From DATAMF01 sp964472565 (GTDB lineage: Bacteria; Chloroflexota; Anaerolineae; Aggregatilineales; Aggregatilineaceae): 41,935 bases of DNA. Below the pieces are notes generated by a model. That model was not told the origin of the DNA. It did not search any database and saw only the letters and a list, made by a program, of their open reading frames with translations. The stretch covers positions 1 through 41,935 of the forward strand of contig CAYYNB010000037.1 in assembly GCA_964472565.1 (NCBI GenBank), written 5' to 3'. Made by a program: the position numbers and the translations under genes. Positions 1 to 8,760 of the stretch are shown in pieces (position 1 is the first letter of the stretch; the number at the start of each line of letters is the position of its first letter).

Positions 1-1180
1 CACGCCGCCCAGACAATGCCCCCAACCAGCAGCAGTCCCAGCAGTCGCACGACGATCAACGCCAGATCCGTGTCGGCAATCAGCACGGTGAGCACTGCTA
101 ATCCGATCAGCATGACCAGGTAGATCAGCAGGCGTTCGCGTTCGCTTTGCAGCAGTGTGACCCGTGTTTGCAGCCCTTGTAGCAGCAGTTCCGTGCGCCG
201 CAGCATCACATCAATGTGCTGCACATCCGCTTCGATCCGCTGCTGAATCACCGCTAGCCCTGCGATCTGCGCTTCCCACGCCGTCGGAGCCGAGTCCCAC
301 AGCCCATTTTGCAGCAGCGCCAGCCGGTATTCTGCCATCAGGGCGCGCACTTCATGGGACGCCGCTTCGGTTGAAGTGCGATCCGTCAAAATATCGCCAT
401 AAGTGCGTTCCAGCGTATCCAGTTCACTTTGTAATGGCGACAAAGATCGCATGCGGTTTCGTCGGGTTGGCGCGCCCCATTCTTGAACCGATTGTGCGAC
501 ATGCTCCAATGCCGTCTGCTGGTTCCGTGTAGCGATAAACGAGCGTGTTTCATACTGTCCCAACAAATGCCGCGCCTGCACCGGATACCAGTCCAGTTGT
601 GCCGCCAGCGATTTCAAAAAGAGCACGGCACGCGCCTCGGTCTTGGCATCAGGATAAACCAATAAATGCGGCGAAGCATTCCACCCCAGACATAACACGC
701 CGAACGGCGCTTTGATCGGCTGTGAATGTTCATGGTTGAGTTCGTCAGGTGTGCGCGGAGCCATGCCACACCAGTAGCGCGTCGTGTGCAGCCAGGACTC
801 CGCGTTCGACTGGATACCCGACGCCTCATCCAGCATACTCCAGACCGCCTGTTCATGTTCCCCTGGACGCGATACAACCACCCGCAGCAGCAGCATATTA
901 CGCAGCGCATACGCCGTAAACCAGGCCGAAGCATTGGTTCGCCCTTGCAGTTCCCCGGTTTGCATCAGCGGTTGTGGCATCAACGGTGGTTGTGCTTCCC
1001 ACAAGGGAATCGCCGGTAAGGTCGGTGCAGGCAGTGCTAACCAGCCCGCTACACTTTGCACGATCCGTTGCGTATCGGTTACAAATAGATCGTGCCATTC
1101 CTGGCGGCGTGTCGGGTTGCTGCCCGGTGTTTCGCGCAAATAAAAATAGGTAGCATGTACGAGTGGCTCTCGAATCAGCA
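1..1180 (-). CDS. CATRA-N-like conflict-system protein, 3' end outside the window
   Basis: An open frame of about 393 codons runs leftward from the ATG at 1178-1180 to the window edge with no stop, so the C-terminus is missing. Residues 1 to about 235 form a globular alpha/beta region with segments such as LLLRVVVSRPG and FGVLCLGWNASPHLLVYPD. Residues 250-350 are helical and probably coiled coil (LQSELDTLERTYGDIL; LRRTELLLQGLQTRVTLLQ). Two hydrophobic segments follow, near LLIYLVMLIGLAVLTVLIA and LALIVVRLLGLLLVGGIVW. By recall, this order and the N-terminal pattern resemble CATRA-N (caspase and TPR repeat-associated) proteins, which sit beside caspase-like or TPR genes in bacterial conflict systems. 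The assignment is from memory without alignment. Partner genes would be left of the window. That a reading frame exists is firm; the family is moderate. Confidence 0.6.
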
Positions 1181-1255
1181 TGGAATTAGACCCTTAGTTG
1201 CAAGATTTTCCCATCTTAATAGTATACGTGTTTTGGGGTCTGAAGTGACGGAACT

Positions 1256-1286
1256 GCTCCAGATCATCCTGAAGATAATCTGGAGC
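1256..1286 (-). terminator. Inverted repeat downstream of the FtsX-like permease gene
   Basis: Perfect 9-bp arms GCTCCAGAT (1256-1264) and ATCTGGAGC (1278-1286) enclose 13 bases, just past the stop of the minus-strand permease gene. No T-run follows in the direction of transcription, so it may be an RNA 3'-end stabiliser or a weak terminator. Confidence 0.45.
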
Positions 1287-1293
1287 CAAATAG

Positions 1294-3771
1294 CTATTCC
1301 ATCACGCGTAATGTAGAAGGAATATCCATACGCAGCATCCGCCGGATGCTCAGGATCGGAGTCAGCGCCACAACCAAAACGCCGAGCAGCGCCGACAGCA
1401 CTAGCGTTGTCGATGAGATGCTCACCGTGAATTTGAATTCGGCCAACTGCTCCTCGATCCGCGCGACCATCATCTGGTTGAGAATGATCCATCCCCCGGC
1501 AATCCCGATCAGCGTTCCCAGTATCCCGATAATCAGGTTTTCGCTGATCTGCATCCGTGTCACCGTCCGTATGCGCAGCCCAAAGGCGAACATCGTGGCG
1601 ATCTCACGCAGGCGTTCATCGACGCTGATACTGGTCGAGTTAAACGCGATCAAAAACGCCAGGATAATCACCACCACTTGTACAACCTGCAAAATGGTCG
1701 TGAAGAGCTTCATGATCTCGTCCATGGCGTCCGACACGTCCTGGATCGCCTGTACCGACGTAATCCCTGGCTGGGTGAACAAAACCTGTTTCACCGCATC
1801 CGTTCGTTCTCCCGGTGCCGGTTGCACCACCAGCCGGTTGCTCAGCCCTGCCAGATTCATAAGTTCGGCATAGCGGCTGTCCATATACGCCAGCCCCCGC
1901 AGCGGATTGTTATGAATCCCGGCGATCTGAACGTCCGTTTCCACTAGTTGATATTCAAGTTCTCCTTCACGATACGGGTGCTGAAGCGTGATCGTATCAC
2001 CCACCTGAACACCAAGGTCCTCGGCTGCTTTTTGAGCAATAATGATCCCCGGTATCTCCGCGCCAGAGCCAACCAGTTTCCCCGCTGTCAGCTTCGGCAC
2101 CCAGACGGCGCTTTCCATAGCATGTAGTTCAAGTACGACATCAAGTTTCGCCCCTTCATGCAGGAGCTTTGCGCCCACGACGAGCGCAGTTTCCGGTGCC
2201 GCCGCAAGGAGTGGCTGTTCTCCTTCAGATAACGCAGTGAGCGCCGCCACAGGATCATCCGTTTCCCCGCGAACCGGATAAAATGTATCAAGGTCAACGA
2301 GCAGACGATCAGGCGCTTGGTGGAGATAAGCATCCTCACTCTGTTCAATCGTCGCCATAAAGGTATCCAGAAAACCCACGAACATCGTCATCAGGATAAC
2401 CGCCATCGCGATTCCCAACACCGTGAGCAGTGTCCGCCAGGGTGAACGCAGCAGGTTTTTGATGGGCATCTGCATAAAACTTCGCCCCGGCAGTGGCACA
2501 AGTTCACTCACCTGGCTCAAACCGCCGCTCTTGGATACCAGATACCCGGACCGGATCGCATCTACCGGCTGGACCCGCAGCGCCCGCCAGACCGGAATCA
2601 GCGTCGCCACAAAGGGCAGCAAAATGCCCAGCAGCCCGGCCTGGATATAGCCCCACCAGTAAAACGATAGGTCTTCATACGGCAGCGGCATGATCTCATT
2701 GAATAGTGCGGTAAACGTCCGGTAGAAGATCAACCCACAGACCAATCCCAGGATCGTGCCTAACAACGCCATTTGCAGGCCGGTCAGCATCGGACGAAAC
2801 GCAATTCGAAACCGAGGCACGCCCAACGCCATACCGATCCCAATCTGCCGCCGCTGTGACTCAACTATCCGCCCCGCGAGATTAAAGGCCGCTAATGCCG
2901 CACCCACTAAAAACAGCACGGCGATCATATTCCACATGACCTGATCGTTTTTCGCGTCGGCATACATATTTGTCCGAACCGCATCATCCGCCTGTGTGGT
3001 AAAGTTGATCCCGATATTGGGCCACAGTTTTGTCCACCGGGCCTGAATTTCTGCCTGCACAGTCTTGAGGTCGGCAGCCTGATCAAGCTGGAAGACGAGA
3101 TTGTTAACCAATCCCTCCTGATGTGCCAGCGTCTGCGCCGTCTCCAGCGCAACAAAAAAGACGCCGAAGTTGCCCTCACCAAAAATATTGTTTCCTTCCC
3201 CTACGATCTGGAAGTATTCCGGTGAGTATCCAAGTCCAACCAGCGTCAATTCATGCCCCCCGCTGATCCGAAGGGTATCCCCGGTTTCCAGGTGGTTGGT
3301 TTGAGCAAATTTGAGTTGTGAGACGGCTGTATTTTGCCCGGCATCCTCGGCTTGCAGCGGGCGGCCTTCGCCCTCTGGAACATAAATCCGATTCACCCGT
3401 GGCCCCCCATCGCTCACATCCACGCCGATCAAGCGTCCCGACACCAGGATTTGATCTTCTTCGGATGACGCATCAAGCTGGATAGGCACCAACAAGCGGT
3501 GTTCAACCCTCGCAACCCCATCAAGATCTGCCAGCTCCGCCAGGCGATCCTGTTCGACATAACTGCCTTCGTTCAGCGTGATCTGCAAGTCATACATATT
3601 CAGGCGGCTGTAACTGAGATCCAATGACCGGGTTCGCCACCGCTCCTGGCCGCTCAAACCGGCAAACACCCCGGTTCCCAGGGCGATGATGATCGCAATC
3701 GCGCACACTTGTAACCACCGCACTCGCAGATCGCGCCAGGACCAACGCAGCCAAAGCATCCACTTATTCAT
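1294..3771 (-). CDS. FtsX-like ABC transporter permease (MacB/LolC superfamily), 825 aa
   Basis: Membrane subunit of an ABC exporter in the FtsX/MacB superfamily. A hydrophobic segment near residues 16-36 (AIAIIIALGTGVFAGL) precedes a large extracytoplasmic region. A first FtsX domain follows (about 280-420, with MIAVLFLVGAALAAFNLAGR), then a second extracytoplasmic domain, then a second FtsX domain with helices at the C-terminus, ending in MDIPSTLRVME. This is the duplicated-domain layout of long permeases of 780-850 aa. The frame is open up to 3837, but the ATG at 3769-3771 has a strong GAGGAGG site, and the upstream codons overlap the ATPase gene. It lies 13 bases after the ATPase stop, so the two form an operon. 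The substrate is unknown; lipid, peptide or drug efflux are all possible. A paralogue lies at 24908-27340. Confidence 0.92.
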   Translation of the reverse strand: MNKWMLWLRWSWRDLRVRWLQVCAIAIIIALGTGVFAGLSGQERWRTRSLDLSYSRLNMYDLQITLNEGSYVEQDRLAELADLDGVARVEHRLLVPIQLDASSEEDQILVSGRLIGVDVSDGGPRVNRIYVPEGEGRPLQAEDAGQNTAVSQLKFAQTNHLETGDTLRISGGHELTLVGLGYSPEYFQIVGEGNNIFGEGNFGVFFVALETAQTLAHQEGLVNNLVFQLDQAADLKTVQAEIQARWTKLWPNIGINFTTQADDAVRTNMYADAKNDQVMWNMIAVLFLVGAALAAFNLAGRIVESQRRQIGIGMALGVPRFRIAFRPMLTGLQMALLGTILGLVCGLIFYRTFTALFNEIMPLPYEDLSFYWWGYIQAGLLGILLPFVATLIPVWRALRVQPVDAIRSGYLVSKSGGLSQVSELVPLPGRSFMQMPIKNLLRSPWRTLLTVLGIAMAVILMTMFVGFLDTFMATIEQSEDAYLHQAPDRLLVDLDTFYPVRGETDDPVAALTALSEGEQPLLAAAPETALVVGAKLLHEGAKLDVVLELHAMESAVWVPKLTAGKLVGSGAEIPGIIIAQKAAEDLGVQVGDTITLQHPYREGELEYQLVETDVQIAGIHNNPLRGLAYMDSRYAELMNLAGLSNRLVVQPAPGERTDAVKQVLFTQPGITSVQAIQDVSDAMDEIMKLFTTILQVVQVVVIILAFLIAFNSTSISVDERLREIATMFAFGLRIRTVTRMQISENLIIGILGTLIGIAGGWIILNQMMVARIEEQLAEFKFTVSISSTTLVLSALLGVLVVALTPILSIRRMLRMDIPSTLRVME

Positions 3772-3784
3772 CGAAGCCTCCTCT

Positions 3785-4489
3785 TTACCACTGCAAATCA
3801 GCGATAGCTGCTTTACCGCCGCGCGGCGCACCATCACTCACAATTTTCCCGCTGCTCAGTTCGATCACCCGATCCGCAATGCGTGAAATCTCACGGTTAT
3901 GCGTCACTACCAGCACGGTTTTGCCTGCTTCCGCCTGCTGCCGGAGCAAATCGAGAATCTGCACACCCGTATGAAAATCGAGTTCACCCGTTGGTTCATC
4001 TGCCAGCAGAATCGGATTCCCCGTCGCCAAAGCTCGTGCAATCGCAACCCGCTGCTGTTCTCCTCCCGACAACTCGTGTGGAAAATGATTCACACGTGCG
4101 CCTAACCCTACTCGCTCTAATGCTTGCTGAGCCTGCTCTGCGCTGCGGGGGGTGCGGGCCATATCCAGCACAAATTGCACATTTTCGAGTGCGGTTAGGC
4201 TGGGAAACAGGTTGAAAGTTTGGAAAATAAAGCTGATCGTTTCACGACGAAATTTGAAGCGATCTGCCTTATTTTTCATCGCACCGTTGCCGTTGATCTG
4301 AATATGTCCATCCGTCGGCGCATCCAGTGCGCCGATGATATTGAGCAGCGTGGTTTTACCGCTGCCCGATGGACCAAGCACCACCACAAATTCGCCTTTG
4401 TTGATGTCTAGCGAAACACAGTCAAGCGCGCTGACCGTGACTTCGCCCATTTCATAACGTTTGGAGATGTTTTCTAGCCGAATCATCAT
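3785..4489 (-). CDS. ABC transporter ATP-binding protein, MacB/LolD type
   Basis: Cytoplasmic ATPase (234 aa) that powers the adjacent FtsX-like permease. Visible motifs are Walker A GPSGSGKT (39-46), Q-loop Gln90 in FQTFNLFPSL, signature LSGGEQQRVAIARA (from 140), Walker B ILLADE with the following PTGELD (160-171), and the H-loop in VVTHNREI. The QTFNLFP and PTGELD context is typical of the LolD/MacB group rather than of importers. The start has AGGAG six bases upstream of two tandem ATGs (4489 or 4486). The gene sits directly downstream of palindromes at 4526-4553 and of the TetR gene, so TetR control of the exporter is likely. Family very secure; substrate not. Confidence 0.95.
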   Translation of the reverse strand: MMIRLENISKRYEMGEVTVSALDCVSLDINKGEFVVVLGPSGSGKTTLLNIIGALDAPTDGHIQINGNGAMKNKADRFKFRRETISFIFQTFNLFPSLTALENVQFVLDMARTPRSAEQAQQALERVGLGARVNHFPHELSGGEQQRVAIARALATGNPILLADEPTGELDFHTGVQILDLLRQQAEAGKTVLVVTHNREISRIADRVIELSSGKIVSDGAPRGGKAAIADLQW

Positions 4490-4525
4490 CGAATACTCCT
4501 ATCCTGCGCGAATAGACATTGCTAG

Positions 4526-4553
4526 CCTAAATTTTAATTTAGGTTTACCTAAA
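4526..4553 (-). promoter_or_regulatory. Overlapping palindromes upstream of the ABC exporter operon
   Basis: CCTAAATTTTAATTTAGG (4526-4543) has 8-bp arms around TT. It overlaps TTTAGGTTTACCTAAA (4538-4553), with 6-bp arms around TTTA. They lie in the 111-bp gap between the TetR stop and the ATPase start. Position and symmetry suggest an operator for a dimeric regulator, probably the neighbouring TetR protein. An attenuator hairpin is the alternative. Confidence 0.6.
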
Positions 4554-4600
4554 AATCAATTAAAAGAAAGCTAAGAATAGGACAAAAGAGTTGAAGAAAA

Positions 4601-5221
4601 TTAGTTAGGAGAAAGCACCCGCTTCAGAAGTTCCACCATTTGTTGTGCCAATGCGTCCAAGTCTGAAAGGCTAAACTCCTGATAATGACTCATCAGCCAG
4701 CGATCATGCGCATCATCAACACCCATAATCAAGCCTATCAGCAGATCATCCGGCAAGTCGTCGCGGATCAGCCCCAACGTTTGGCCCCGCCTGATGAGGT
4801 TCAACACCCACGGATGAATTTGGTCCATGAGTTTGCGCAATTCCTCATCCTGATAGGCGGTTTCCAAAAAATCCCCCCCCACCTTTTTGGCCGAAAATAT
4901 CCAGGGGCGCTCCAGAAAACTGCCGTACATCTGGTGAAAAAGTGCCGCTAAAGAAGTCCAGAAAGTATCTTTTTCCAGGATAGCAATATCCAGTGTGATT
5001 TGACTCAGCAGACTCTCTGAGTAGTAGAGCATGATAGTTTTGAATAGATCGGGCTTATCATCAAAATAATAGTACGCGGCGCCCTTGCTGATCCCGGCCT
5101 GTTCCAGAATCCGGTTGAGTGAAGACCCCTCGTACCCGTGCGCCGCAAATTCTTTCGCTGCAGCTTCCAGAATCCGTTCTTTTTTTTCGGTTGATAGTTT
5201 GTTAAATCGTGGACGTGGCAA
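4601..5221 (-). CDS. TetR/AcrR-family transcriptional regulator
   Basis: A 206-aa one-component regulator. Residues 10-60 are a textbook TetR N-terminal DNA-binding domain (ILEAAAKEFAAHGYEG, then the HTH SLNRILEQAGISKGAAYYYF near 34-53). Residues 60-206 are an all-helical ligand-binding and dimerisation domain. It lies immediately upstream of, and co-directional with, the ABC exporter genes, with palindromes both before it (5270-5287) and after it (4526-4553). The simple reading is autorepression plus control of the exporter, relieved by a hydrophobic ligand or drug. The ligand cannot be predicted from sequence. The start ATG is followed directly by the basic stretch PRPRFNK common in this family. 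Confidence 0.95.
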   Translation of the reverse strand: MPRPRFNKLSTEKKERILEAAAKEFAAHGYEGSSLNRILEQAGISKGAAYYYFDDKPDLFKTIMLYYSESLLSQITLDIAILEKDTFWTSLAALFHQMYGSFLERPWIFSAKKVGGDFLETAYQDEELRKLMDQIHPWVLNLIRRGQTLGLIRDDLPDDLLIGLIMGVDDAHDRWLMSHYQEFSLSDLDALAQQMVELLKRVLSPN

Positions 5222-5243
5222 GTTATTCCTCGCTCGCTAAAAA

Positions 5244-5287
5244 TTAGACCGGATAGTTAGACTAAAAAATTAGACCGATCAGTCTAA
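5244..5287 (-). promoter_or_regulatory. Operator-like palindrome and half-sites upstream of the TetR gene
   Basis: TTAGACCGATCAGTCTAA (5270-5287) is a near-perfect 18-bp palindrome: arms TTAGAC/GTCTAA around a GATC centre with one mismatched pair. TTAGACC at 5244-5250 and TTAGAC near 5257-5262 repeat the half-site in the same AT-rich stretch. The site begins about 49 bp upstream of the TetR start, the usual place for autorepression. Confidence 0.7.
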
Positions 5288-5357
5288 TTATAAAAGCAAG
5301 ATTTTAAGCTGTCAAGCGTGGGTGTTAAAGGAGTTTTTTTCAGTGGTGGTTGGGGTA

Positions 5358-6209
5358 TTACCCCATGATATTCGTTAGTTGCCCGAGACCCTGCACTTCG
5401 ACAGTGACACGATCTCCCGCTTTCAACCAGACTTTCTCGCCTTGATTCAAATGCTCTGGCGTGCCGGTGATAATCACGTCACCTGCTTCTAAGGTGAAGT
5501 GTCGGCTGAAGTAGCTGATCAGGTACGCCACCGAAAATATCATTTCGCTGGTATTTGAATCCTGACCGAGAACGCCGTTCACCCAACACCGGACCGATAA
5601 CGCTTGTGGATCAGGTACTTCATCTGCCGTAACCAGATAGGGTCCCATAGGGAGAAATTTATCGAGCGTTTTTCCCATCATCCATTGGCTGGTCTGGTTC
5701 TGCAAATCGCGTGCGCTCAGGTCATTGGCGTTGCAGTATCCAAGCACATAGTTCAATGCATCAGCTTCGGAGACATTTTTAGCTCGCTGCCCAATGATCA
5801 CTGCCAGTTCGGCTTCATAATCGTATTGTTCTGATACTGGCGGCAGCGGAATAACATCGCCACACGCCGCCAATGTATTGTTATATTTGGCAAACAGGGT
5901 TGGCGCAGGTCGCTGTCCGGGTTCCAGCTTAGGTCCATGCCGCCGGTAGTTACGTCCCAGGCACAAAATTTTTTCGGGACGTACCACGCACGGGTCATAC
6001 TTGATCTGGCTTTCGTCTAACAAGGAACCAGATACATTGCTCATCGCAAATGCTGTTAGATGATCCTTTGCGACTTGTCCCCCGGCCAACAGTTCCTGCA
6101 TACTGGTAGGAATATATAGTTTTCCGGTCTGTTTAGCAGTTGCCTTTACATCCAGAATTCCCCCCGGAAGTTTAACCCCTAACCGGCCTTCGAACGTTAA
6201 GAGTTGCAT
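5358..6209 (-). CDS. Fumarylacetoacetate hydrolase (FAH) family protein
   Basis: A 283-aa enzyme of the FAH superfamily, which cleaves or hydrates 2-keto acid derivatives with a divalent metal. The metal-binding pattern is visible in YDYEAELAVIIG (E133 and E135, numbered from the first of two tandem Met codons) and NDLSARDLQ (D164). The conserved GKTLDKFLPMGPYLV and GDVIITGTPEHL blocks follow. The second ATG (6207-6209) has better spacing from the GAAGG ribosome site than the first (6212). A terminator separates it from the upstream Gfo/Idh gene, but it lies in the LacI/GH67 neighbourhood. A role in degrading a 2-keto-3-deoxy sugar acid derived from uronate or pentonate is plausible; a specific reaction cannot be assigned. 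Confidence 0.9.
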   Translation of the reverse strand: MQLLTFEGRLGVKLPGGILDVKATAKQTGKLYIPTSMQELLAGGQVAKDHLTAFAMSNVSGSLLDESQIKYDPCVVRPEKILCLGRNYRRHGPKLEPGQRPAPTLFAKYNNTLAACGDVIPLPPVSEQYDYEAELAVIIGQRAKNVSEADALNYVLGYCNANDLSARDLQNQTSQWMMGKTLDKFLPMGPYLVTADEVPDPQALSVRCWVNGVLGQDSNTSEMIFSVAYLISYFSRHFTLEAGDVIITGTPEHLNQGEKVWLKAGDRVTVEVQGLGQLTNIMG

Positions 6210-6227
6210 CATTCACCTTCGTTCTAT

Positions 6228-6264
6228 AAAAAAGGGCCGAAGAACAACAGACCCTCTTCAGCCC
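6228..6264 (-). terminator. Rho-independent terminator after the Gfo/Idh gene
   Basis: Read on the minus strand, GGGCTGAAGA (6264-6255) pairs with TCTTCGGCCC (6243-6234), 10 bp with one G-U pair, and is followed directly by six Ts (6233-6228). It ends the LacI/Gfo-Idh transcript; read-through would reach the FAH gene. Confidence 0.88.
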
Positions 6265-6272
6265 GGCTAGCG

Positions 6273-7613
6273 CTAGACAATTTCAGGTAAACTGGGGTCT
6301 TTCTGAGGAAGCTCAAACAGATCATTCAACCGCACAACTTGCTGAGTTTCCATTGAGCGGTTGGCTGCGATCCCCACCATAATGGACGCTGCCCCGTCAA
6401 TATGCGATGCGCCCCGATTGAACGGATCAACCGGTGGCGTAGTCGCAAAAATCTGCTCCAGCATCACCGGGTCCGCTCCCCCGTGCCCACCTTCAGCCGG
6501 AGGCATTTCAATCGCATAGCCTGTTCCAAACATGGGAAAAACTGTGATCTTAGTCTCCTTGAATGCTCCCTTGCTGCTGGCGAGGTCGTGATCTCCTGCT
6601 TGCCCTTTTAGCCATCCCGTACTTTCTAACACTTCCAGTTCGACGCGTCCTTTGGTACCTGTGATCGCGACCCGCATTCCTTCCCACGGACAGTAAGCGA
6701 TCAGATTATAGGATAGGATCACGTCGTTACGATAACGTGCAGTAACGGCCAGTGTATCTTCAATCGTGATCGGTTCGCCAAACACGCTGCGATCACGGAT
6801 ATATCCTGACTCTGCTTCCGCCTCCAGGTATAACTGCCGTAGTTTATCATCCTGATCCAAAAAGAGCGCGAACGGATCGTTCTGAGCTTCCGGTTGTCCG
6901 GTGTAGCGTGAGTAATGATACTGCTCACCCCGCGCCCGTGCGTTTTCCTGCCCATAAAACGACAGGTTGCCAAAGGCAAAAACTTCCGCCGCATAGGAGT
7001 CAATCCACCAGTTGACGAGGTCAAAATGGTGTGTGGCTTTATGCACCAACAGCCCGCCTGAGTTGTGTTTCTCGCGGTGCCAGCGGCGAAAATAGTCCGC
7101 ACCATGCCGTGTATCGAGCATCCACGAAAAGTTTACATTCAGCGGACGGCCTATCGTGCCTTGCATCACCACCTCGCGCAGTTTGGTATAAGCGGGCGCA
7201 TAGCGGTAATTAAAGGTGATGCGCAGCGATTTTCCGGTTCGCTGAATGGTGTCAAAAATTGAGCGCATTTTTTCGATATCAACCGTCATCGGCTTTTCAC
7301 TGATGGCATCACACCCCAGTTCCATCGCCCGGTTGATATACAGATGATGTGTGGCGTCAATCGTTGTGACGATAACCGTGTCCGGTTTGGTTTCGGCGAT
7401 CATCTGTTCAAATTGGTTGGCGTGATAGGTCGGGCAGACATTCGCCTGGTACACATCCCGCAACTGTTGGTTATACCAGTTCATCCGTACCTGGCTGAGA
7501 TCGCACAACCCAACCAACTCACACGAATCACGATAGGTCCGGGTAATAGCATTCACGAACATCCCCGCCCGCGATCCCGTACCAACGATAACGTACCTTT
7601 TTTTGCTTCCCAT
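6273..7613 (-). CDS. Gfo/Idh/MocA-family NAD(P)-dependent oxidoreductase
   Basis: A 446-aa sugar or sugar-acid dehydrogenase-like protein. The N-terminal Rossmann fold shows GTGSRAGMF (11-19), and the family EKP motif is at 106-108, whose Lys is catalytic. The second domain carries HNSGGLLVHKATHHFDLVNW, with HKATHHFD at 191-198 placing His and Asp near the substrate site. The C-terminal region is longer than in 330-360-aa members. The ATG at 7611-7613 has GAGG seven bases upstream; the frame is open 14 codons further but without a better site. It starts 42 bases after the LacI gene, probably in the same transcript, so its substrate is probably a sugar taken up by the divergent transporter. 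GH109-like glycosidase activity is a remote alternative, as no GH109 signature was recognised. Confidence 0.9.
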   Translation of the reverse strand: MGSKKRYVIVGTGSRAGMFVNAITRTYRDSCELVGLCDLSQVRMNWYNQQLRDVYQANVCPTYHANQFEQMIAETKPDTVIVTTIDATHHLYINRAMELGCDAISEKPMTVDIEKMRSIFDTIQRTGKSLRITFNYRYAPAYTKLREVVMQGTIGRPLNVNFSWMLDTRHGADYFRRWHREKHNSGGLLVHKATHHFDLVNWWIDSYAAEVFAFGNLSFYGQENARARGEQYHYSRYTGQPEAQNDPFALFLDQDDKLRQLYLEAEAESGYIRDRSVFGEPITIEDTLAVTARYRNDVILSYNLIAYCPWEGMRVAITGTKGRVELEVLESTGWLKGQAGDHDLASSKGAFKETKITVFPMFGTGYAIEMPPAEGGHGGADPVMLEQIFATTPPVDPFNRGASHIDGAASIMVGIAANRSMETQQVVRLNDLFELPQKDPSLPEIV

Positions 7614-7655
7614 ACTAATCCTCACAGTGAGTCTGGAACACGGGACCAGCCACAC

Positions 7656-8672
7656 TCACTTAAGCGGAAATGTGCTTTGACGCACAATCAAATCAGGCAG
7701 CAGCACATGCTGGTGTGGCTCCATGCCAGGATTATTGATAAGTTCAAACAAAAATTGAAACACCAACCTGTTTTGCAAATCAAAGTCAAATCGAACAGTG
7801 GTCAGCGGTGGTGCCAGATATTGTGCATGAGCCGCATTATCAAAACTTACCAGCGACACATCTTCAGGGACGCACAAACCACGCTCACGCAGCGCATGCA
7901 GTGCCCCTATCGCCATCAGATCGTTTGCTACAACCACTGCCGTAAACGGGCTTGTTTCATTCAAAAGCTGCACCATTCCCTCATAGCCTGTCTGCATCGC
8001 GTTTTTGGTTGTGGTGTAATCGCCAGCGACACTCGGACCTGGTTCAAGCCCATTTTCGATCAACGTCTTTTTCCAGGTTTGGTGGCGTAAAGACGCATTA
8101 ATCGCTTTGAGCGTCCCTGTGACTTCAGCAATCTGGCGATGACCTAGCTCGATGAGATGCTGCACAGCTAACTGTGCCGCGCGAATCTGATCAAAACCCA
8201 CCCATGTAATTTTTGGGGAGCCAGGAGAAAAATCACGCCGTACCAGTGGAATCCCATGACACATCTCTAGTAGTTCGTCATCGTCAATGCGCAGTTTCGG
8301 CGCATATAAAAAAATGCCTTCGACCATCCGCGCCGCCGCGGTATCCAGGGTTTGTGCCAGGGTAGAAGACGTGCATTCAGAATAGATTGCCGAGTAAGTA
8401 TTTCCCTGTTTGGCATCCAACAGTGGAATCTCAAATGGGAACTTTCCATCCACTGTGATCACCTGGACCGTTTGCGAACGCTGCGTGGTCAGCATTTGCG
8501 CGGCTAGATTGCGCTGAAACCCTAATTTTTTCATCGCGTCAAGCACGCGCACGCGTGTACTTGGCGAGACGCGGGGCTGGTCATTGAGTACCCGCGAGAC
8601 GGTCTGATAGGACACACCAGCCTCTTGGGCCACATCTCGAATGGTGGGGCGGTTATCTTTGGGTTCTGTCAT
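7656..8672 (-). CDS. LacI-family transcriptional repressor
   Basis: A 338-aa regulator with the LacI HTH at residues 9-33 (PTIRDVAQEAGVSYQTVSRV) and hinge region (RVLDAMKKLGFQRNLAAQ). A periplasmic-binding-type effector domain (about 65-338) ends in LLPDLIVRQSTFPL, the usual LacI C-terminal block. The ATG at 8670-8672 is preferred because the HTH starts nine residues later. The upstream in-frame ATG at 8699 lies inside the operator at 8687-8704. The gene diverges from the sugar ABC operon, and one copy of the repeated operator overlaps each promoter. It therefore probably represses both itself (with Gfo/Idh) and the transporter/GH67 operon until a xylan-derived sugar or uronic acid binds. Confidence 0.95.
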   Translation of the reverse strand: MTEPKDNRPTIRDVAQEAGVSYQTVSRVLNDQPRVSPSTRVRVLDAMKKLGFQRNLAAQMLTTQRSQTVQVITVDGKFPFEIPLLDAKQGNTYSAIYSECTSSTLAQTLDTAAARMVEGIFLYAPKLRIDDDELLEMCHGIPLVRRDFSPGSPKITWVGFDQIRAAQLAVQHLIELGHRQIAEVTGTLKAINASLRHQTWKKTLIENGLEPGPSVAGDYTTTKNAMQTGYEGMVQLLNETSPFTAVVVANDLMAIGALHALRERGLCVPEDVSLVSFDNAAHAQYLAPPLTTVRFDFDLQNRLVFQFLFELINNPGMEPHQHVLLPDLIVRQSTFPLK

Positions 8673-8686
8673 TTTTATCTTCTTTC

Positions 8687-8704
8687 TGTGACCAGTCACG
8701 CAAA
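8687..8704. promoter_or_regulatory. LacI-family operator, copy 1 (lacI side)
   Basis: TGTGACCAGTCACGCAAA, with core palindrome GTGAC-CA-GTCAC. It lies immediately downstream of the minus-strand -10 box (TATAAT at 8709-8704), where a bound repressor would block lacI transcription. The same 18 bases recur at 8794-8811. Confidence 0.85.
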
Positions 8705-8709
8705 TTATA
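8704..8709 (-). promoter_or_regulatory. -10 box of the LacI gene promoter
   Basis: TATAAT on the minus strand, about 32 bp upstream of the chosen LacI start. No convincing -35 hexamer is seen at 16-18 bp. The operator copy follows directly. Confidence 0.55.
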
Positions 8710-8760
8710 CCATAATAAATTTTATTTCGCGATAAACCCTCTGCTTTTTCAGTAAATCAC

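Noticed and set aside
164..532. Plus-strand frame of 122 codons near the left edge
   Set aside because: Antisense to the partial CATRA-like gene; Ala/Pro/Ser-rich and without recognisable features.
5351..5365. Small palindrome TGGGGTA-T-TACCCCA at the FAH gene stop
   Set aside because: It includes the stop codon, has a one-base centre and no T-run, so a terminator call is not justified.
7344..8090. A 248-codon plus-strand open frame
   Set aside because: It spans the ends of two well-supported minus-strand genes (Gfo/Idh and LacI) and has no protein-like domains.
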